DNA of 64,000 nucleotides, taken from the NCBI GenBank assembly GCA_003056245.1, contig MVDH01000002.1:297786-361785 (forward strand). Reading direction: 5' to 3'. Source of the DNA: Cellvibrio sp. 79. GTDB taxonomy: Bacteria > Pseudomonadota > Gammaproteobacteria > Pseudomonadales > Cellvibrionaceae. The notes beneath the pieces were generated by a model. It was given only the letters and a program-made list of their open reading frames with translations. It made no database searches and was not told where the DNA came from. Shown here piece after piece: positions 54,619-63,807 of this stretch; the first letter of the stretch is position 1, and each line of letters opens with the position of its first letter. A program made the position numbers and the translations under genes.

Positions 54619-56124
54619 TTACTTGAGTTTAAAAAACTCCATCATTTGTTGTAATTGTAATGCTTGCCCCGTTAGCTCCTCTGAGGTGGAGTAAAGTTCT
54701 TCGGCCGAGGATGAGTTTTGTTGCGTTGCAATACTGATTTGTGTAATCGCCGTCGTAATCTGGTTTGCTCCCATTGTTTGCTCATCGCTCGCGGCGGAGA
54801 TTTCCTGCACCAGATCAGCGGTTTTCTTAATGGCTGGAACGATATCGTCCAATAATTTTCCTGCACTCTCGGCAAGTTTTACCGAGCCTCCAGCCAGTTC
54901 GCCGATTTCTTTGGCCGCGCTTTGGCTGCGCCCAGCCAATTTGCGAACTTCGCTGGCGACTACAGCAAAGCCTCTACCATGTTCACCGGCGCGGCCCGCT
55001 TCAATCGCCGCGTTGAGTGCGAGTAAATTGGTTTGGTAAGCAATGTCATCAATTACACTGATTTTTTCTGCAATCTTGCGCATTGCATCCACGGTATTTT
55101 TTACGGCTGAGCCGCCTTCATTTGCATCGCGCGCACTTTTGCTGGCGATGTTGTCGGTGACTTTGGCGTTGTCATTGTTTTGGCCGATGGAGGCGGTAAT
55201 TTCCTCCATGGATGCGCTGGTTTCTTCAATGCTGGCGGCTTGTTGTGTTGCGGCCTGACTTAGCGATTGTGCCGTTGCGCTAAGTTGCTCAGAGGCGGAG
55301 GAAAGTGAATCTGCGGTGGAGCGAACCTCACCAATAATTTCTGAAAGTTTGGAAACCATCTGCCGGATCGCAAACAGTATGCTGCTTTGGTCGCGCGGTT
55401 TTATATTGACGTTAATGGATAAATCACCTTCGGCAATATGATAAATCACATCGGCGGTGTAATTAGGTTCTCCACCCAATTGGCGAAGAAGGCTGCGGGT
55501 AATCAGGTAGCTCAGAATAATAGCGACGAGAATGCTAATACCAATAATGCTAGTGTTAGTTACAAGGGTGCTTTCATAACGTTGCGTTGAACGTTCGTAT
55601 TCTTCTTTTGCTACACGCACTTGTAATTTGTTTAATGCAGTAAATACATCGTTCAGTGGATCGAAAATGGGATAGATACCGGTTTGGGTAAATGTAGTGA
55701 TTTTCGCTACATTATTTTCGGCATACCAAATTTGCAAATCAGCGAGCTGCTGGTGGGTTTTCTCTATCAATGGGCTGGCTTGCTTGATGAGCTTTTGCTC
55801 TTCGTCAATCAAATAGGTTTGCAAATAGGCTTCCCAGATTTTATCGGTAGCGGGCAATGTTTCGCGCGTAATGCGCAGGGCTTCCTGGGGAGTGATAATC
55901 CCTTTCACTGTTTTTTGCGGAACATCCACCAGGATCAGTGCAAAATTATCGATGACTTCCTTAAGGTCGCGCATAGGTTCGACACGGTCTACGTAAACGG
56001 TATGCATTCCCTGGTTGGCATCGCGCATACCTTTGATGCCCATTACTCCAATTAATATCATCAATAAAACCAGGGTTCCTGCCAGCAGACCTAAACGCAT
56101 GGCGACTTTCATATTCTGAAACAT
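54619..56124 (-). CDS. Methyl-accepting chemotaxis protein
   Basis: 501 residues from ATG 56124 (GGAG 7 nt upstream; the longer frame to 56157 lacks that support). TM1 is about 9-31, then a periplasmic four-helix-bundle sensor (4HB_MCP), TM2 (about 180-203, [19 protein letters not shown]), HAMP and the cytoplasmic signalling hairpin with the near-invariant tip [26 protein letters not shown]. It has no C-terminal CheR-binding pentapeptide. Ligand unknown; stands alone without che genes in view. Confidence 0.93.
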   Translation of the reverse strand: MFQNMKVAMRLGLLAGTLVLLMILIGVMGIKGMRDANQGMHTVYVDRVEPMRDLKEVIDNFALILVDVPQKTVKGIITPQEALRITRETLPATDKIWEAYLQTYLIDEEQKLIKQASPLIEKTHQQLADLQIWYAENNVAKITTFTQTGIYPIFDPLNDVFTALNKLQVRVAKEEYERSTQRYESTLVTNTSIIGISILVAIILSYLITRSLLRQLGGEPNYTADVIYHIAEGDLSINVNIKPRDQSSILFAIRQMVSKLSEIIGEVRSTADSLSSASEQLSATAQSLSQAATQQAASIEETSASMEEITASIGQNNDNAKVTDNIASKSARDANEGGSAVKNTVDAMRKIAEKISVIDDIAYQTNLLALNAAIEAGRAGEHGRGFAVVASEVRKLAGRSQSAAKEIGELAGGSVKLAESAGKLLDDIVPAIKKTADLVQEISAASDEQTMGANQITTAITQISIATQQNSSSAEELYSTSEELTGQALQLQQMMEFFKLK

Positions 56125-56323
56125 GGGGTGCTCCCGGAATGCCAGAGAAATTGCCATGTTGTGGCAATAAAAATTCTTATCGGTTATGAATTAAAAGACT
56201 CAGCGAGGTGGGTGTCTTCCTAGTCAACCTTAGTAACGGGGAGGTTTTTTGTCAAAATGGGAGGATGGGCAGCTTGAGGGTATTACTACTCTGCTGCCTG
56301 GATCGAGTTGAATCGGGGGAATT

Positions 56324-56728
56324 TTATTGCTGGGCTTTTTCGCTATCGTGTCCCAGCAACCATTGCCTGGCGCTGTCCAGATCTTTAAACAAGCGCCCAT
56401 TTCCGATCAAACGGTTGGTCAGTATGTTGCGGATAAATTCGGTCATTTCGCGGGTACGCGGATTTTTATCTACCCAGGCAACTTTGTGTTTCTTGGTAAT
56501 ACCCGCTTTTTTAAATAACGCGGGATAATTCAAGGCTTCATGGGTGCTGAGTGTACCGAACAGGTATTGCTCACCCAGAATGTTGTAGCACTGATACTTT
56601 TCGCAGGCCTCGGCAATTTGCTGCCACAGGTCTAGTGCTCCCTCATAACTACCAAGACCTTCTGCGTTAACGTGCAAATAAGACCCTTTGTGAGTGATGG
56701 TAATTTCGTAGTCCAATTGTGCCTCCAT
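56324..56728 (-). CDS. Small STAS/SpoIIAA-like protein
   Basis: 134 residues, soluble. The pattern of an initial strand pair (YEITITHKGSYLHVNAEGLG), a helix (LDLWQQIAEACEKYQCYNIL) and a late RNILTNRLIGNGRLFKDLDSARQWL fits SpoIIAA-like/STAS proteins of unknown role. Its ATG overlaps the stop of the glutathione transferase gene by one base (TAATG), so it is translationally coupled to it. Confidence 0.6.
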   Translation of the reverse strand: MEAQLDYEITITHKGSYLHVNAEGLGSYEGALDLWQQIAEACEKYQCYNILGEQYLFGTLSTHEALNYPALFKKAGITKKHKVAWVDKNPRTREMTEFIRNILTNRLIGNGRLFKDLDSARQWLLGHDSEKAQQ

Positions 56729-57420
56729 TATCGATCCCCTCCATTTCGTAAATCAGCAACCAATTTTCCGGCAGCAAGTATTTCAGTTTCATGATCCGGT
56801 TCGCGCCAGGTTTCTTTCAGGCCTGCGGCATACCACTCCAGCATTGCTGGTTGGGCAAGTAGAAGTTGCAAGTAGTCTGAGGCAGCTCCTGTTGCTTTAA
56901 GCCCATAGGTTTGGAAGCGGAATGCTACCGGTGCAAAAAATGCGTCGACAGCGGTAAAACTTTTACCCGCTAAAAATGGGCCGCCAAACAAAGACAACCC
57001 CTGGTTCCAGAGTTCATTAATTCGATCAATATCTTTTTGCAGTGCGGGGTCGATCGCATGCAGTTGTATGCGGTGGCCACAGCTCATGCCGCATTGGTTG
57101 CGCAGTTGCTGGAAGCCGGAATGCATTTCGGCGCTGGCGGAGCGAGCCCAGGCGCGGGCTTGTTTATCGGTGGGCCAAACCAGGGGAAAACTTTCGGCAA
57201 GGTACTCAATAATCGCCAGGGAATCCCACACGGTTTGTTCGCCATCTTGCAAGCAAGGTACGCGGCCATTAGGGGAAAAACTGCGATAAGCCTCCCAACT
57301 GCTCCCCACTTCAAGGGGATGGATTTGTTCTTTAAAAGGGATATTCAGGGCGCGCATCAGCACCCAGGGGCGCAGGGACCAGGAGGAGTAATTTTTGTTG
57401 GCAATATGCAATGTATACAT
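56728..57420 (-). CDS. Glutathione S-transferase family protein
   Basis: 230 residues from ATG 57420, which has AAGGAGT 7 nt upstream; the longer frame to 57492 is less likely. Thioredoxin-like N-terminal domain (YTLHIANKNYSSWSLRPWVL, with SSW in the catalytic region, VPCLQDGEQTVWDSLAIIEYL as glutathione-binding cis-Pro and Ser loop) and an all-helical C-terminal domain (FLAGKSFTAVDAFFAPVAFR). Substrate unknown. Confidence 0.9.
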   Translation of the reverse strand: MYTLHIANKNYSSWSLRPWVLMRALNIPFKEQIHPLEVGSSWEAYRSFSPNGRVPCLQDGEQTVWDSLAIIEYLAESFPLVWPTDKQARAWARSASAEMHSGFQQLRNQCGMSCGHRIQLHAIDPALQKDIDRINELWNQGLSLFGGPFLAGKSFTAVDAFFAPVAFRFQTYGLKATGAASDYLQLLLAQPAMLEWYAAGLKETWREPDHETEILAAGKLVADLRNGGDR

Positions 57421-57576
57421 CGGTAGACTCCTTGTAGATGCGTGCAGGGGCGGGAAAACTAACACAAATTCCCTGCGCCATGATGCAAACATTAACCAAA
57501 TCTAACAAAAAGAATTTTTAGCTAATGTCGATTATTTGGCCAGAACTTGATCGGCAAGTTCCGGCTAAATAGCCTA

Positions 57577-58653
57577 TTACAAGGATTCAAGCGCCGCAAG
57601 GCTCCATTCGATGGCTTGTGGATAATGATGGTCGGGTAATAAGTCGCCCAGTAAAACCAGGGTTTCCCGCACTTCGGTGACGTTGTTTCCAACAATATTG
57701 ATATGGCCCACTTTGCGACCCGGACGAACTTCTTTGCCGTACCAATAGGTCCGGGCGCAGGAAAGGTCGCGCCATGCGGGGTTATAGTCGGTGCCGATCA
57801 GGTTGATCATCACATTCTGGCCAATGATTTGCGGTTCCGGCGTGGCCATATTGGCAACGGCACGCAGGTGATATTCAAATTGGCTGATACTTGCCCCGGC
57901 CTGGGTCCAGTGACCGGAGTTGTGTACGCGCGGAGCCAGTTCGTTGATCAATAACTTGTCGCCAACGCGAAAGGTTTCCATTGCCATTACGCCCACATAT
58001 TCCAGGGCATTGAGGATTTTGCCGAGCATTTCTTCCGCTTGTGCTTGCAATGGTTGCAGGCGGGCGAGGGGGGCAACGGAGGCGTAGAGGATGCCATTTA
58101 AATGAAGGTTGAGTGTCAGCGGGTAAAACACACATTCACCGGCGGCGTTGCGTACGCCAACCAATGACACTTCCTCATCGAAATTAATCGCCTGCTCGGC
58201 AATTGCTTCGCCTTGCCAGTCATCGGGTACCTGATCGTCATCGGTACGCAGCCAATGTTGGCCTTTGCCATCGTAACCACCGGTGCGGCGCTTGAGTAAA
58301 ACACGCTCGCCCAGTTGGTCGCGCAACTCGTTAGCGGTGATATCGCCCGCAACATTGCGCCATGGCGCCGTGGCAATGCCAAGGGAATCGATCAATTCTT
58401 TTTGGGTTTTGCGGTCAGCAAGGCGACCAAAGATATTCTGGTTAATGAAGCGTGGGTGTTGTGCCAACGCATGGGTGACCAAGGTATCCGGCCATTGCTC
58501 GCGCTCGGCGGTAACCAGATCATCGGCAGCCAGGGCAGGTGCTGTTGCTTCATTTATATCTACCGGACAAATGTCCAGGTCCAGCGGCATACCCGCATGT
58601 TTCAGCATCGCGCCCAATTGGCCTGCACCTAAAACCCAAATACGTTGGCTCAT
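57577..58653 (-). CDS. purK: N5-carboxyaminoimidazole ribonucleotide synthase
   Basis: 358 residues. ATP-grasp enzyme of purine synthesis: N-terminal IWVLGAGQLGAML, VLLKRRTGGYDGKGQ, INELAPRVHNSGHWT and GKEVRPGRKVGHINIVG. It turns AIR, ATP and bicarbonate into N5-CAIR for PurE. It follows purE by 29 nt on the same strand as a purEK operon. Confidence 0.95.
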   Translation of the reverse strand: MSQRIWVLGAGQLGAMLKHAGMPLDLDICPVDINEATAPALAADDLVTAEREQWPDTLVTHALAQHPRFINQNIFGRLADRKTQKELIDSLGIATAPWRNVAGDITANELRDQLGERVLLKRRTGGYDGKGQHWLRTDDDQVPDDWQGEAIAEQAINFDEEVSLVGVRNAAGECVFYPLTLNLHLNGILYASVAPLARLQPLQAQAEEMLGKILNALEYVGVMAMETFRVGDKLLINELAPRVHNSGHWTQAGASISQFEYHLRAVANMATPEPQIIGQNVMINLIGTDYNPAWRDLSCARTYWYGKEVRPGRKVGHINIVGNNVTEVRETLVLLGDLLPDHHYPQAIEWSLAALESL

Positions 58654-58682
58654 TCTTAACCTCGATCTCTATTATTCACGAC

Positions 58683-59174
58683 CTATTGATCACGTGGATC
58701 AGGATTATCCAGCACCGATTGGGTCTGGTCGTGACGGAATTGGTCGATCTTGGTCGCCAATGCCGGATCAGTTACAGCCAGGATCTGGCAAGCCAGCAAA
58801 CCGGCATTAAATGCACCGGCAACACCAATCGCCAATGTACCAACAGCAACGCCTTTTGGCATTTGCACAATAGAATAGAGGCTATCAACACCGCTCAAGG
58901 CTTTGCTTTGCACCGGCACGCCCAACACCGGCAAGCGGGTGTGGGCTGCAACCATGCCGGGCAAATGGGCCGCGCCACCGGCACCGGCGATAATCACGGC
59001 ATAACCGTTATCCACTGCTGATTCAGCAAATTCAGTCAGCTTTTGCGGAGTGCGATGGGCAGAAACTACCTCGGTATGATACTCAACACCCATCTGCTCC
59101 AATATTTCCACCGCTGCTTGCATGGTGGCCCAATCACTCTTGGAGCCCATAATCACTGCGACTTTTCTTGCCAT
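58683..59174 (-). CDS. purE: N5-carboxyaminoimidazole ribonucleotide mutase
   Basis: 163 residues. Class I PurE with [45 protein letters not shown] and [15 protein letters not shown]. It moves the carboxylate of N5-CAIR to C4, giving CAIR. First gene of the purEK operon. Confidence 0.96.
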   Translation of the reverse strand: MARKVAVIMGSKSDWATMQAAVEILEQMGVEYHTEVVSAHRTPQKLTEFAESAVDNGYAVIIAGAGGAAHLPGMVAAHTRLPVLGVPVQSKALSGVDSLYSIVQMPKGVAVGTLAIGVAGAFNAGLLACQILAVTDPALATKIDQFRHDQTQSVLDNPDPRDQ

Positions 59175-59490
59175 ATCTCGTGCCTGATTGCGTGAAACTG
59201 TAAGTGTAGGCCCGAAATTTGGGCCGGAAACGAAAAAAAGGCGCGCATGTTACCACGTTAGCCGAGGTCTGCCGACAGGATTAAGCATCTGCCGTGCGGG
59301 GTTTTAAGCTTAATTCCTCGTTAAGTGTTGGGGTCATTAGCAACGTGATGAGATTAGCGATTCCTATTTCGTATATTAGGTACGATGAGTGATGCTCCTC
59401 ATGATGATGAATGGTTTAAAAAGAGCCTTGCTACAAGAGGGTTGAGGCAGATAATGCGTGTACACACTATGTAAATTCTAGGAGTCCTGG
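59175..59490. other. Intergenic region upstream of purE
   Basis: 316 bp between divergent genes. A near-palindrome GGCCCGAAATTTGGGCC at 59209-59225 would form a small hairpin in the purE leader. No PurR-like box was recognised. The rest shows nothing clear. Confidence 0.4.
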
Positions 59491-59970
59491 ATGATTAAGA
59501 AACTGTTTGACGTTATTAACGGTGGTACTGCGACAGCAACTACACACCACGTTTTTCGCGATGGTGTTTTTTCGTTGGATGCCCCATCAAATTTTGTTCG
59601 CAATGACAGGGATGGAATATTCCAACTGATTGAGCCTGATACGGACATCGCGGCAATTACCGCCTCTGCTTATGCAAAAGACGATGGCTCCCTTGAGGAA
59701 TTCACTGAATACCGCTTCGCGCAAGTCGAACATTTTTATAAACCTGTTTCAGATTTGCAGGCATTTGAGTCGGCGCATGCTGTGGGAAATATCCAGGAAT
59801 TTGAAGGTGTTTTTCCTGATGAAAGCGAACCTACTTACTATGTCGTATTGGCTCTGCAAGTAGGGGATATTTATCTATCCCTAAGCATTGTCACTGAACG
59901 AGAGCACTACGAAGCGCATCGTAGCCAATATAATGCAATGCTTGCATCTATTCGGGCTGACTCTGAATAA
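59491..59970 (+). CDS. Hypothetical protein
   Basis: 159 residues, acidic, without signal peptide or membrane helix; not recognised. A strand-rich start (HHVFRDGVFSLDAPSNF) and an ending HYEAHRSQYNAMLASIR recall small DcrB/PsbP-like folds, but this is weak. GGAG with 7-8 nt spacing precedes the ATG, supporting real translation. Stands alone. Confidence 0.6.
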   Translation: MIKKLFDVINGGTATATTHHVFRDGVFSLDAPSNFVRNDRDGIFQLIEPDTDIAAITASAYAKDDGSLEEFTEYRFAQVEHFYKPVSDLQAFESAHAVGNIQEFEGVFPDESEPTYYVVLALQVGDIYLSLSIVTEREHYEAHRSQYNAMLASIRADSE

Positions 59971-60105
59971 TTTGAAAAGATGAATGCTCAATAACAAGAA
60001 AATTATAATTTTAAAAAATAACTGATCACTGTGACATCAAGAGAATTTTAATATTGTTGAACTACGCGTGATATTTTTTTTAAGAGGGAGTTAACGGAGA
60101 TCAAT

Positions 60106-60531
60106 ATGAAAAAGTTATACGCAGGAAGTTGTCATTGTGGCGCTATCAAGTTTGAATGCAACCTGGATTTAACTGATGTGACCAGGCGCTGTAATTGCAG
60201 CTTCTGTTGGAAGTCGCGTTACTGGAAAGTGTTTGCCATGCAAGGCGATTTCAAATTGCTACAAGGTGAAGCTGCACTTAGTGATTATCAGGCCACCCCG
60301 TCGGAATGGCCAAAAGGTGACGTACACCATTACTTTTGCAAACATTGCGGCATTCGTCCTTTCAGTAAAGGATACCTTGAGATCGAGCCGTTCAATGGCG
60401 TATTCCACGCAATAAATATCGCAACGCTTGATGATGTTACGGACTTGGAGCTTTCCAATGCGCCGATTCAATATGAAGATGGTCGAACCAATTGTTGGGA
60501 TGTCGCACCGCAAATAACGAAATTTTTATAA
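60106..60531 (+). CDS. GFA-family (glutathione-dependent formaldehyde-activating-like) zinc protein
   Basis: 141 residues. The Cys pattern of the GFA/CENP-V fold is complete: [23 protein letters not shown] and [13 protein letters not shown], binding two zinc ions. Most members have no proven activity, and the name comes from one enzyme. GGGAG lies 14-15 nt before the ATG, with GGAGAT nearer. The macrodomain gene follows 13 nt after its stop. Confidence 0.87.
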   Translation: MKKLYAGSCHCGAIKFECNLDLTDVTRRCNCSFCWKSRYWKVFAMQGDFKLLQGEAALSDYQATPSEWPKGDVHHYFCKHCGIRPFSKGYLEIEPFNGVFHAINIATLDDVTDLELSNAPIQYEDGRTNCWDVAPQITKFL

Positions 60532-60544
60532 GCGATCTTCAATC

Positions 60545-61045
60545 ATGATGCTGAGTGCAATAAAAGGCGATATCACCAAACTTTCTGTTGATGCAATAGT
60601 GAATGCTGCCAATTCCTCCCTCCTTGGTGGTGGCGGTGTAGATGGAGCTATCCATCGTGCCGCGGGGCCTGAATTGGTACATGAGTGCCGATTGTTAGGT
60701 GGTTGCAAAACCGGTGATGCAAAACTCACAAAAGGTTATCGTTTGCCTGCCAGATTTATCATTCATACCGTTGGCCCTGTTTGGCGTGGCGGTACTAATG
60801 GTGAGGTGGAGCAGTTAACTTCTTGTTATAGCCGGTCGCTTGAAATTGCGGTAGCAACCGGAATTAAATCAATTGCTTTTCCTTGCATTAGTACGGGAAT
60901 TTTTGGTTATCCATTACAAGATGCTGCGAATATAGCCATCAATACAGTAAAAAGCTTTCCAGTTGATAGTAGCGTTCAATCGGTTATTTTCTGTTGTTTT
61001 TCGGATGCTGATTTGGCTGTTTATCAGGCGGTGCTTCCTCGATAA
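60545..61045 (+). CDS. Macrodomain protein, probable O-acetyl-ADP-ribose deacetylase
   Basis: 166 residues. Stand-alone macrodomain of the YmdB/MacroD type: [34 protein letters not shown] and [15 protein letters not shown], including the Asn and Asp used for ADP-ribose binding and hydrolysis. It removes acetyl from O-acetyl-ADP-ribose or ADP-ribose from acidic residues. Start is 60545 or 60548. Probably cotranscribed with the GFA gene. Confidence 0.92.
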   Translation: MMLSAIKGDITKLSVDAIVNAANSSLLGGGGVDGAIHRAAGPELVHECRLLGGCKTGDAKLTKGYRLPARFIIHTVGPVWRGGTNGEVEQLTSCYSRSLEIAVATGIKSIAFPCISTGIFGYPLQDAANIAINTVKSFPVDSSVQSVIFCCFSDADLAVYQAVLPR

Positions 61046-61060
61046 AACGGTGCTGGGAAA

Positions 61061-61093
61061 ATAATAGGCGGCCACTTGATGGCCGCCTATTAT
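61061..61093. terminator. Bidirectional hairpin terminator
   Basis: A perfect 13-bp stem, ATAATAGGCGGCC / GGCCGCCTATTAT, with a 7-nt loop between the convergent macrodomain gene and the 112-residue gene. The A/T-rich base supplies a short T stretch in both directions. Confidence 0.85.
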
Positions 61094-61432
61094 TTATTGC
61101 GCACGCTTTTCCAAATAATGCCGCATTTTGCAAAATACATCGGTCAAGCCAAAAATAGCTTGGGCGGGTAATTCAGTATCCTGATTAATGCTGTTGCATA
61201 AATATTCAAGCAGCACAACCTGATTATGTAATTGCAATTCATCCGCTTCTAATGAGCTCTCTTGAATATTACGACCAATTTTTTCGAGAAGTTTGCCATC
61301 GGGCGCGAGGATTTCTAGCGCGAATGTTTTATAAGATTCGTATTGATCAGCGTTTAGTAAAACAGTAACAGGTAATTTGCTGGTTTTCAGGAATTGCTCG
61401 GGGGATGTATTGGAATTGGAAATATTGTCCAT
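61094..61432 (-). CDS. Hypothetical protein, phage/plasmid-accessory style
   Basis: 112 residues, soluble, helical in the second half (DELQLHNQVVLLEYLCNSINQ, FCKMRHYLEKRAQ). Not recognised. It lies directly behind the leader-like region at 61467-61700 on the same strand and ends at a strong terminator, giving a compact single-gene unit. Confidence 0.6.
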   Translation of the reverse strand: MDNISNSNTSPEQFLKTSKLPVTVLLNADQYESYKTFALEILAPDGKLLEKIGRNIQESSLEADELQLHNQVVLLEYLCNSINQDTELPAQAIFGLTDVFCKMRHYLEKRAQ

Positions 61433-61466
61433 AATAAATTCTCATAGTTTGGAGAGTGTTCACCAC

Positions 61467-61700
61467 CTACATGAGATACGAAATCATGGAGGTGACTGAG
61501 CAGGGTTCGTACCACCGGCCCCAAACCAACACCGGCCCACCCGAAGGTGGCCCCACCCAGCCACCATAACAAAGGGCGTAGCTGTGCGGGACACAAGAAA
61601 AGCCTTGTGCCAGTCTGGGGTAATTCTCGGGGGTACGAATCCCGACAGCAGTTTTTTGCTGCTGCGTGCGCAGGGTAGTAGAAGGGGTTTTGGCTGTCAA
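61467..61700 (-). other. Leader-like structured region resembling Icd/Ash-type phage leaders
   Basis: The minus strand can encode a 77-residue peptide with the segments CYGGWVGPPSGGPVLV and GRWYEPCSVTSMISYLM, of the type seen in P4/P1-like leaders annotated as Icd-like or Ash proteins, where a C4-type antisense RNA controls the downstream gene. The DNA holds several short hairpins: GGCCACC/GGTGGCC-type at about 61540-61560, CACAAG/CTTGTG at about 61593-61611, and CGGG/CCCG around GGTACGAAT near 61635. Which product is made, RNA or peptide, cannot be read from sequence. Confidence 0.35.
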
Positions 61701-61758
61701 TGTAAAATCATTTTGCCTTTTTTTGGTTTAATTAATTTAGTTATGCAACGGAGTAATT

Positions 61759-62091
61759 ATGTCAGCTAAGCAATTATGGGTTCTGTCTCTCAAAGCAAAG
61801 GTGCTCGAAAATTGTGAACTGGATAATGATGGCTCGGAGTTTCAATATGTTGAGAGCTTTTTATTAACTGATGATTCAAATGAGCTTCTAACGCAAACAA
61901 ATATAACATTAGGCCAAATGGGGCTGGAGCTTGATAATAAAATTAAATTGGTTGTTTATAAGTCTAAGGAGTGGAGTGGTGGTAATGATCCTATTGGGAG
62001 CGAGCTTTTGCAGGAGGCAGCAGAGCGAGCTATTGCAACAGAAGAGCTTACATTTGGGCCATTTACATCATGTAATTTTATGAATGAGTAA
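61759..62091 (+). CDS. Hypothetical acidic protein
   Basis: 110 residues, acidic, no signal peptide; not recognised. A strand-rich first half (LWVLSLKAKVLENCEL) and a helix QEAAERAIATEEL can be seen. The ATG follows AACGGAG by 8-9 nt. Low G+C like its neighbours. It could belong to the same unit as the lipoprotein gene 48 nt downstream. Confidence 0.55.
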   Translation: MSAKQLWVLSLKAKVLENCELDNDGSEFQYVESFLLTDDSNELLTQTNITLGQMGLELDNKIKLVVYKSKEWSGGNDPIGSELLQEAAERAIATEELTFGPFTSCNFMNE

Positions 62092-62139
62092 GCAGTAAGG
62101 ATTTCTATTGTAAAGCGTCTTAAACTCGTCAAGGATTCA

Positions 62140-62658
62140 ATGGTGGGAAAAAATGTATTTTATTTCGTAGCATTGTTATTGTTCGTTGCATCTTGTCATG
62201 CACAAGATGTATTTCAAGGTGCGAATGGGTGGGGTGCTAAGGATGATCTAAAGGATTTTTTATTAGCCCGGTACGATGACATTGAAATTTCAGAGATCTT
62301 TTCAAAAAAGAGCGATAAAACAAATTACCTAAAGAAATCTCTTGGCCACTTATTTGTAAAAAGCGTCTTGGATGTTAAGTCGCAAGATTTTTATTTTAAG
62401 GAATTGTCGGCTGTATCAGCGGTGCACTTGGGGGTTGCATATTGTCGCTATGAAACTCCTGAGAAGGCGAGAGAGGCTATGTCCAGGATTGAGCAAAAGG
62501 GTTTTTTTGAAAATACCAAAATAGCAACCAGATATGTTGCTATAAATTCAGGGGTGGTGAATCTTATCGTTTATACTGAATCTTCCGGAAATAAAACAGT
62601 TATTGAATATCTGGATTCTATTCCACAAAAGATATTAAATGCCCAGCAAAAAAATTAA
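62140..62658 (+). CDS. Hypothetical lipoprotein
   Basis: 172 residues. N-terminal signal with lipobox FVASC (Cys19), then a soluble domain with helices (DDLKDFLLARYDDIEISEIF) and a later strand section (IATRYVAINSGVVNLIVYTE). Not recognised. The repeat R1 begins 12 nt after its stop. Confidence 0.6.
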   Translation: MVGKNVFYFVALLLFVASCHAQDVFQGANGWGAKDDLKDFLLARYDDIEISEIFSKKSDKTNYLKKSLGHLFVKSVLDVKSQDFYFKELSAVSAVHLGVAYCRYETPEKAREAMSRIEQKGFFENTKIATRYVAINSGVVNLIVYTESSGNKTVIEYLDSIPQKILNAQQKN

Positions 62659-62670
62659 CAGATAAATTAA

Positions 62671-62779
62671 TTGGTTGGCATATTCGATTCATTGCTAAAA
62701 TTTTGTGTCCGAGTAAGATTAAAAGGCCAACGTAGCTGGCCATGTCGCCTCAGAAAGCTTGAAGAATAATGAAGTATAG
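62671..62779. repeat. 108-bp direct repeat, left copy (R1)
   Basis: Begins TTGGTTGGCATATTC and ends near TATAG. It matches R2 (63808-63915) over its length with about a dozen substitutions, nearly all transitions, and a one-base indel. A short palindrome GGCC...AGCTGGCC and the identical block ATGTCGCCTCAGAAAGCTTG lie in the right half. It starts just after a stop codon, as R2 does. Confidence 0.85.
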
Positions 62780-62800
62780 TGTGTGCGGAGATTGCGAATA

Positions 62801-62829
62801 TTGCGGTTCGCAAGCTCACCACAACCTAC
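62801..62829. repeat. Shortened copy of the 109-bp element's right arm
   Basis: TTGCGGTTCGCAAGCTCA is identical to 13632-13649, then ACCACAACCTAC follows, as if the middle GCCTGCGCGGCCCGC had been lost. It lies between R1 and the broken GNAT gene. Confidence 0.7.
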
Positions 62830-62922
62830 TTACTGTGGTAATGATGAACATTACATCACAGATTGGGATGGCAGCAGCTTCGTATAATCAGGCTTTTAAC
62901 AATCCTTTGGGAGAGGAAAGAC

Positions 62923-63480
62923 ATGGACGCAGAGCAATATGATTCACTGACTTATAAGCAAACCAGTAATTATCATGAGAAATTGCGGGAGCATGTATTC
63001 CGCACGGTAGAAAATGATTTTGGTAGTTTGGGGATCGCCCTTTCTGAGATCTCTTTCAGGGATGCCAATGAGGCCAATTCCTGGAAAAAATTGTGGCCTA
63101 AGCCCGATAGGGCAGCAGCATAGGATTGGGCACGACTTTACAATGAATATCGTAGCCGTGGCGGAGCAAGACGGTTTGATATGTCTATCAGACGAGGTGG
63201 AGCGTTGCATGGGTTATGTTACGGCATGATGGAACATAACAGGCTAGTGCTTAAACTACATGCCCTTGAGCGTTCTCCTGTCTCTAACGAATTGGCAGGC
63301 AAAGTTCTAGATATTACGCTCTACGCGGCAGACCTTTATGCCACAATCAATGGCGCCCAAGAAATCTGGTTATGTGATCCTGTATCCCCTGCTCATACGC
63401 GACTTTATCAAAGCAAGGGGTACACGCCTGTGACTAACTGGCGGGACGATGTGACCCATTTGATGATGAGATTAAAATGA
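62923..63480 (+). pseudogene. GNAT-type N-acetyltransferase gene interrupted by an in-frame amber codon
   Basis: From ATG 62923 (GAGAGGAAAG just upstream) the frame reads 66 residues to TAG at 63121-63123, then continues in the same frame for 119 more codons to 63480. Joined, the 185-residue product ends in a GNAT-like domain (GLCYGMMEHNRLVLKLHALE, LDITLYAADLYATINGA, TRLYQSKGYTPV). The context AAA-stop-DWARLYNEY suggests a Trp codon (TGG) mutated to TAG. An internal ATG at 63181 could still give a 99-residue fragment. Either a recent pseudogene or a read-through case; a sequencing error is also possible. Confidence 0.75.
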
Positions 63481-63692
63481 CGACTGATGACGATCTGGAT
63501 AAAGAAATCCAGAAAAAAATCGAGCTAGCCAAGAAAAAGATGGCGGAGCATGGCCGTAATTATGATGGCCTTGGCGAAGCACTTGAGAAGGAAGGTCATG
63601 AGGGGCCGTATTTTGGCCCACGCAATGATATTGAATACAGAAAATTAATTAAGGAAATTCGTGAATCAGGTGACGACGATGACAAACAATAG
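63477..63692 (+). CDS. Small charged hypothetical protein
   Basis: 71 residues, very rich in Lys, Glu and Asp, with one amphipathic helix (KEIQKKIELAKKKMAEHG) and a short GPYFGPRNDIEYRKL segment. Its ATG overlaps the stop of the GNAT frame by 4 nt (ATGA), typical of translational coupling, which suggests that the upstream frame was translated until recently. Not recognised. Confidence 0.6.
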   Translation: MTTDDDLDKEIQKKIELAKKKMAEHGRNYDGLGEALEKEGHEGPYFGPRNDIEYRKLIKEIRESGDDDDKQ

Positions 63693-63807
63693 TGCTGATG
63701 CTGAAATAAAAAAGAAGCTGGATGCGATAAAGGCAAAATCAAAACATAATGCAAAAATGATGGCTACGAAAGTAAAAGCCCAGCGCGGTACACCCAAAAA
63801 ACCATGA
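63679..63807 (+). CDS. Very small Lys-rich protein (42 residues)
   Basis: ATG 63679 to TGA 63807, reading MTNNSADAEIKKKLDAIKAK and on to GTPKKP. It overlaps the previous gene by 14 nt and ends flush against repeat R2. Basic, no signal or membrane segment. Too short for a function call; kept because start overlap and repeat boundary fit a gene. Confidence 0.45.
   Translation: MTNNSADAEIKKKLDAIKAKSKHNAKMMATKVKAQRGTPKKP

Noticed and set aside
61630..61650. tRNA-like T-arm (GGTACGAATCCC)
   Set aside because: No acceptor, D-arm or anticodon arm fits around it; the loop also differs from TTCRA.
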